64,000 nucleotides of DNA from Amanita rubescens. Its lineage: Eukaryota > Basidiomycota > Agaricomycetes > Agaricales > Amanitaceae. Under the pieces are notes generated by a model. The model was not told the origin of the DNA. It searched no databases and was given only the letters and a program-made list of their open reading frames with translations. Positions 57,777 to 64,000 of this stretch are shown piece after piece. Position numbers and translations under genes: made by a program. Location: the NCBI GenBank assembly GCA_015039365.1, contig WION01000046.1:124001-188000 (forward strand). Reading direction: 5' to 3'. How positions within the stretch are numbered: position 1 is the first letter of the stretch; the number at the start of each line of letters is the position of its first letter.

Positions 57777-60700
57777 TAGTGACAGTGACTTCGTTTACTA
57801 AGCATCCCGACTCGAGCGAAAAGAGTGCCTACGCGTTTTACTCGTTTTCGTTTCTGGGAGGTGTGGTGTGGTGTATTAGATATAAGAGACTTGAAACGGC
57901 GCCAGTGACTCGCAAAATGAAAGGCTCACCGTTGACCCGGGAGGCTGATAGACAATCAAAAACGTTGCTAGTGAAATCGTTAAACGGCCCGCGCACCATA
58001 GCACTGGATGTTGACGAGGGTAATGGTGATGCTCGCGGCGTCTCTGGATAGATACTACTTCCGGGAGACCCATACCGTGACATAGCCATCATGCTTTCCA
58101 CGACATCCTGCATTGTTGGCCGCTCCGACGGTTCCTTCGCCATACACCGCTGAATCACGTCCCATGTCTCTTCACTCAATGGATGCTCTTCTAGCCGAGG
58201 TGAAAGTACACCTCGAGAGACGAGAGTCCGTAAATCCGATTTACCGGCTTGAAAAGGTACTGCACTATCAAAGCGTATCTAGGCAATTCAGCAAGTGTAT
58301 CATTGTGTTTTATATTAGTAGTATGACATACTTCATGATAAAGATGTCCAAATGCACTGACATCCGACATTTGAGTGTCATCGCATGAACCTTCGGCATC
58401 CTCTGACTGTCCAAATAACACTAGGGTTGCATTGAAAAATTGAGATGTAGCGCTCCAGATCGGATATTTGTACCTTCTGTGAATCCAAAGTCAGCGATTT
58501 GCGCATGAAGATCGTCATCTAAGAGGACATTCCCCTGAGGAGAAGTGTCAGGATTGCAACATCGTGTGCTTAATGTAGAATACCCCGTGGAGATCTCCAT
58601 GAACTACGCCTTCAGAATGAATGTATTCCATGGCTTGTGCAACTTCAAACATCTTCCGTCAATGCCTTGGTTAGACTAAAGAAAAGGAAGAACAAGGTGA
58701 AGGCCTACCCGTTCTTCAAGCTGGGCTACCGGCGGATTTGCTTCCGTCCTCCACCGGGATAGAGTACCATTCTTCATGTACGGAGAAACGAGGCAGAATT
58801 GTGGTTCTTCTGGGTCTTCGATTTTATGGACACCTAAAAACGGTAGTACGAACTTGTGCTTGAGAGATCGCCACATCAATGCCTCATGGCAGAACTCCTG
58901 TCACGACTCTACAACCACGCGACAACGATAACATGATGAGGAGACGTACCCCTTTGTCACCAGACCCGCGTAGCACTTTCAGTGCGACAACTCCGCCGTG
59001 TAGTTTGCCCTTGAAAACACGGCCACAAGAACCGCTACCAACGTAATCACGCTCGGCCGGTATTTTGACACCAGTCACGATCAAAGAGGGCGGTATGACA
59101 GGCGTTTTTGAGATGACTTTAAGCATAAACCGTCTTGCACGCCAGGAAATATCCACAGTAGAGTCCCGATACGATGGGGAATGATTATAAAGCATATCGA
59201 GTAAGAGATCCAATAATCTCTTGGCCCTCGATGGTTTGTTTATCAACGTGGCGAATTTGACGTAGTCTTCCCTAGATAAAATCTCGCTTACGAGGTTGAC
59301 CGTCACTGGATTCGCAACGAGTGACGCTGATCCTTGGTCGAGTAAAAAGAGAAGAAATGGAAACGCGCCGCTTTGAGCAAGGTATCGATGATTGGACAGC
59401 GGTATACCGCGCCACAATTTGGATACGACGATTTCCAAGATAAGCCGTCTCGCTCGTCGGGCGATATCAACAGCGTCTGGACCCGGGTTCGACTTGGATG
59501 CGAAATGGGTAAGTAGATTAAGCATCGAATTCAATAAAGCTTCGGCATCGGAAGTATGGTCTAGCCGTGCTACTAGGCTGACGTGGTCGTCCCTTAATAG
59601 CATCTTGCGCACAAGGTCGGTCAACAACTTGAACAAGTCTTCGCTAGGTGATCCAGGCTAATGATGTCTCTTTGGAAGCAGAGCGAATTCAGTGTTTAAT
59701 ACATTGCGCACCTTCTTACTATTGTTGAGGAAATACAGGAGCAATGGGAGGATATAGCTGTCGGGATCGCGTGGTATGAGGCTGGGCAGTCGTACACCCT
59801 GCGTCTTTGAGATAAGTTCCAGCATAAATCGTTGGGCTCGTCGCTTCTTGTCCGTGGAAGCGGAAAAATCCCGTCCTGATGAGGAGTAACCATAGAGCAT
59901 ATACGGTATGAACTCCAAGAGCTTCTCGGTCTTTGATTCACGGTTTAGCCGTGCTGCGAGATCGATGCAGTCGTCCTTTGATAGAATTTCGCTCATAAGG
60001 TCGACCGTTAGCGAATTTGCCTCAATAGGTGATCCAGGCTGTCCGGGATTTTAAGCAGAGTGCATTTTGTGTTTGGAATAGATCGTACCTCCTTGTTGTT
60101 GAGCATATAGAGGAGCAGTTGAAGCGCATTGGCGTGAGGGTCGTACATCATGGATGGTGGTTCACCGTTCATCTTCGAGATGACTGCCAACATAAATTGT
60201 CTTGCTCGTCTGTTCACGTCTACGGTGGTTGGTGAGGGATAATAACGAAGTATACGCGGTGTGAAATTCAATAGATTCTTGGCGTCCGAGACTTGATTTA
60301 TCTGTCCAGCGAGGGTAATGTAGTCCTCCCTCGATAGAATCTCGTTCATAAGCTCGGTCGCCAATGCGTTAGATGATTCGCGCTAATGGCTCCTAAGCAC
60401 CAGAGTACAATCTGTATTTGAAAACCGCGCACCTCCTTATTGTTAAGTACATGTAGAAGCAGTAGGAGCGTGCCATACGGAACATTGGATGGTGGTTCAC
60501 CGTGCATCTTTTCGATCAATCTCAACATAAATCGTTTTGCTCGTCTGTTCATGTCTATGGTGAAAGAACCGTAGTCCGATAACTCGGAATAATAATGAAG
60601 CACATGCGGTATGAAATCTAACAGATTCTTGGCGTTCGAGGTTTGATCTACTTGCGCGACGAGGGCGGTGTGGTCTTCCCTGGATAGAATTTCGGTCATA

Positions 60701-61225
60701 AGGTTGATTGTCATTTTGTTTACAAGGGACGTAATGGGAGGTTTGGGCTGTTAGCTCTTCAGTAAGGCACGTTCTGGTTTTAAATGCGGCGCACCTTATT
60801 GTTGAGTATAGAGAGGAGTAATGGGAAGATATAGCTGTCAGGATCATACGGAATGAGGGACAGCGGGAGGCCATGCCTCCTTGAGATAACCGCCAGCATA
60901 AATCGTCTTGCTCGCCTCTTCATGTCTACGATGTCTGGATCCTGATTTGATTGGGAATAATAATGAAGGAAATGATATATGAAATCCACTAGATTTTCGG
61001 CATCTGAGGCGTGGTCCAGCCGCGCCGCAATGTTGATGTAGTGTTCCCTGGATAGAATCTCGTTCATGAGGTTGATGGTCAATGCGCTTAGAAGAAATTC
61101 GGACTATTGCCCTTGAGTAGAGTGAATTCCGGGTCTAAAATATCGTTGCGCACCTTCTTAATGCTGAGCGTAAAAAGGAGAAAAGGAAAGGTATCATCTC
61201 CGGTCGCAGCAACTGCATGCGACAT
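57777..61225 (-). pseudogene. Module-array TKL kinase E, degraded catalytic region
   Basis: Leader from ATG 61225 (MSHAVAATGDDTF). Modules lie near 61.08, 60.71, 60.36, 60.00 and 59.64 kb, then the kinase-linked module. Here module 5 and the kinase-linked module share one exon (59636 region to about 58950) with no intron between LLFLLDQG and NPVTVNLVSEILS. The loop VGSGSCGRVF and VALK remain. The activation segment is ruined: after IADFGF about five residues are missing, the AAPELFG region is lost and a TAG follows near 58,426. A tail with QKRKRVKRVG is still visible at 57,850. Confidence 0.75.
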
Positions 61226-61299
61226 GATGTTGCACCCTTCTCCGCGACAGCTACCCACTTCTATTTGACTTTACAGGATCGGATTGGGCCGTAAGTGCA

Positions 61300-62400
61300 G
61301 CGAAGCTATTGGCGTGCTAGGAACGTGGCAGGAGAAAGCTGTGAAGCACGTACCAGCGCTTGACTGTGCCTTCCTTTCTTTTCACCTTTCCCACCTGACA
61401 CCTAAACTCGTGTTTCCCTCATGAGTCATCGTATAAATACCAGCCGTTGAGTGTGTGCCCTTTTGTAGACGATAAAGTATGTTTACTGGCACTGCTGTTG
61501 ATGCAGATGAATGATCGATGACGCAAGACGCAGGGACACTGTTGCACCGCCACGTCACTGCACTGGCACGTCGCCCGATCACTACGGCCTTTACTCTTGG
61601 CACATTCAAAGTTCATTTATCTCCTCCCGGTTCAACTCTCCCATTCTCATGTCTTCCAATGCGCAGCCCCGCCATTCCGTCATTCTCCAACGCTCCCTTA
61701 CGGTCTTGTGCAGTACAACCAAACCCTTGACTCTCACCAGGACCTGCTGCTTGATCGGTGCTTGGGCGCGTATCTCAAACAGATCCGGAGTCAATCACCA
61801 CGTGTCCTGGTTCCATCACCCTCAGTGCGTCCCGCTTGTCTTCCTTCATCACTATTGTAAATGCGTAAATATGACGTAGAAACGTTGTAAACTATCTATT
61901 TCACGGCGATCACATTCCTCTTCGAGTCACGGTTCGACCATGAGGTGTATCATAGAGAAGGGGTGCGAATAACGCGTGTAATCCTTGCATTTGGAGAAGA
62001 ACATTGGTGAGTTTCCATTTAGCAATTCGTACGAGTGTTAACGGTGCTAACGTGGCTCCGCCAGGTTTCTCGAAGAAGCAACGCTCCCCATCTCCGTGTT
62101 TGCCCCACTCAATCGCGTTTATTCATTATGTATGCTCTGCCTCTCGTCTCGCAAAGCTTCTTGTCACTCACCATGCTCGACCTCCTCGCTTTTCACTTAT
62201 CGATCCAAGCCTCAAGATTTCCGCAGAAACCAAGACCTCTATATGAACGCAACGGCATGTCATTCATCTCCTCCGGGACTTTATACTCCCCCTCGCGCGT
62301 CATAAAGAACAAGTACCAGTACTTGAAATGTTATTTCACCTTTGCCACGCCCGCATTCAACATCTATCTTACAGAATTCAACCGCCAGACCTAATAAACA
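61300..62400 (+). pseudogene. Relic of the repeated plus-strand gene, copy 5
   Basis: The 5' piece near 61,670-61,860 (CCATTCCGTCATTCTCCAAC) and the GAGTGTTAACGGTGCTAACG block at 62,031 match copies 2 and 3. It is the most diverged copy. Broken frames. Confidence 0.4.
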
Positions 62401-62739
62401 CCTGCAAGGCTCAATGGGAACGGAGGTTATCGTCGCTGTCCTACAGCAATCTTGTTCAGTATTTCTCAAACGGCCGCAGAAAAGTCTTACGATACGTCTT
62501 CGTTTTTCACCAAGCTGCTTTGGCATCAGGAACACACCAGTAAGTTGCCGTTCGTAAGCTTGAACGGTGCCTATAAAAAGAAACGCTCACGGATTTGTGG
62601 CAAGGCTGGTCAAAAATTTTAGCGAAAGAATTTTCATGAAAGAACCCTTCTCAGCGTACCTGCGAACTTGGGATAACAAATGACAATACACTATGATCCC
62701 ACTGATAGCCCGATTGTTGAGCGTGGATCAACGGCCTAT
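62401..62739. other. Shared 3' flank of kinase F
   Basis: Weak match to the array flanks (ACAGCAATCTTGTTCAG, GAAAAGTCTTACGATACGTC). No gene supported. Confidence 0.35.
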
Positions 62740-63885
62740 CTAAACCATGTTCATTTTGCTGCTGCTTTGAAAGCGAATCGCTATTAGAAAATTCTGAGTC
62801 TGCACTGTTGTCGTCTGATTCCTAAAATGATCTGGTTTAGTAGGTATCCTAATTTGAACAAAAGGAATACGCACGTCAATGTAATATGCTCGTTGTCGTT
62901 TTCGGGACGTCTGTGCGGCGCATAGTGAGATATTTTCTGAGAGTTTGACGGCGCAAGAGGAAAATAACTTACAGTCGATAGAGAAAGCTAATAGATAAAA
63001 TATTAGCAAAAATATTAGTAAAAATTCAGCTTGCGCACTGTGCTACTGGGTGTTGGTGAGGGCGACAGTGCTTCTTGCAGTATCTCAACGGGCATGCTTG
63101 CTGTAACTTCCTTCATCGTTGGCCGTTTTAAAGGTTCTCTCACCCAACAGCGCTGAATCAGGTCCCATGCCTCATCGCTCAATGTCTGCTCTGGCAGCCG
63201 AGGTGGAAGTACCCCTCGAGAGACGAGGGTCAAGATCTGCATGTCCGATTTTCCGCCAAAAGGTATACTATCATAGTAGATCTAGAAGGCAAGTTAGCAT
63301 TGATGGAGGATCAGCATATTTGTTATGACGCACTTCATAAAAAAGGCATCCAAATGCGTAGACATCCGACATTTGCGTCCTGGGAGGCGGGTCGTCGGAC
63401 GGATCGTCGTCATCCTCGGAGATTCCGAATAACTCTGGTGCCGCAAAGTTCAGGTGTAGCGCTCCAGACCGCGTATTTGTAGCTTCTGTGAGGCGGATTA
63501 ATTCAGAGTCTGCGATTTGAACGTGAAGGTCATCATCCAAGAGAACATTCTCCTGAAGAGAAGAGTCAGTATTGCGAAATATCGTGTCTTTTGAAAAAAT
63601 ACCCCGCGGAGATCGCCATGAACTGCGCCTACCGAATGAATATATTCCATGCCTTGGAAAACTCCCAAAATCTTTAGATCGTGCGAGTGTTCGGTAAAAT
63701 ACAAAGGAAAGAAATAGATAACGACGTACACGTTTCGTTATCTCATCCATCGATGGATTTTCTTGCTTCCGCCATCTGGCTAGAGTCCCGTTCTTCATGT
63801 ACGGAGAGACGAAGAAGAACTGTGAAATTGCGCCATCTTTGTGTTCATATATTCCCCAAAACGGGAGCGGATGTTTGCGATTCAC
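62740..63885 (-). pseudogene. TKL kinase F fragment with DFG changed to DSE
   Basis: Begins inside the kinase at NRKHPLPFWGIYEHKDG (63,885), so the loop and Lys are missing. Exons follow the usual pattern: LVSPYMKNGTLARWRKQ, a VHGDLRG-type exon (63,650-63,600), ENVLLDDDLHVQIADSELIR (DFG replaced by DSE), AAPELFG, MSDVYAFGCLFYE, WDLIQRCWVREP and a tail with SRKRQRAYYID. Loss of the N-lobe and of DFG means no catalysis. Confidence 0.75.
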
Positions 63886-64000
63886 AAACCGGCCATAATG
63901 GATCTAGGCAATTCAGAAAGAGCGCCCGAGTGTACTTAGTATGACCCACCTCATATCCAAATGCAAAGACGTCCGACTGTTGTGTTCGATCTGCGATATC
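63886..64000 (-). pseudogene. 3' edge of another TKL kinase (G), joined to kinase F
   Basis: On the minus strand DIADRTQQSDVFAFGYE is followed by a GTGGGT donor, an intron and an acceptor at CTAG|ATCCATTATG, the start of a normal exon 11. After those ten bases the sequence switches to the middle of exon 8 of kinase F. The gene continues beyond the window. Confidence 0.65.

Overview
The window looks like repeat-rich nuclear DNA of a basidiomycete, most likely an Agaricomycete. The order cannot be fixed from sequence alone. The signs are short GT-AG introns of about 47-60 nt, expanded tyrosine-kinase-like (TKL) kinases with an HGD catalytic loop, a KDZ-type transposase, a Helitron helicase, a fungal LTR element and a KRE6/SKN1 relic. 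There is no operon-like organisation, rRNA, convincing tRNA or CRISPR. All gene models below were built by eye from splice sites and reading phase.

Layout. 0-4.1 kb: 3' part of a Helitron helicase fused to a ubiquitin-peptidase-like domain. 4.4-7.2 kb: two-exon transposase-like gene (minus). 7.9-9.1 kb: decayed KRE6/SKN1 gene. 10.6-11.45 kb: four degenerate tandem repeats. 12.5-18.9 kb: two minus-strand genes that each splice into a double-kinase protein; in one, the second kinase is a pseudokinase. 19.2-22.4 kb: a small duplication split by a 2.6-kb gag-only LTR element with identical LTRs. 23.4-36.6 kb and 51-64 kb: a tandem array of related kinase genes and pseudogenes on the minus strand. 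Between them lie repeated relics of one plus-strand gene. 36,778-50,971: a 14.2-kb DNA transposon with about 90-bp inverted ends, an 8-bp target duplication, subterminal minisatellites and four cargo genes.

The array kinases share one plan: a short leader exon, five exons each encoding a helical-looking module of about 100 residues, a sixth module joined to a TKL kinase domain, and a KRKR-type tail exon. Exons are multiples of three and introns are phase 0, so modules and whole kinase cassettes can be duplicated without breaking the frame. Two copies are open throughout (965 and 947 aa). The others carry stops, frameshifts or lost catalytic residues. One copy has lost its modules and begins with a Sin3 PAH1 domain, with the fusion point inside a single exon. 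The 14.2-kb transposon sits about 200 bp upstream of that chimera and separates the two halves of the array.

The three most unusual objects are the PAH1-kinase chimera, the module/kinase array with its double-kinase genes, and the complete large KDZ-type element carrying an RNase H1 N-domain gene.
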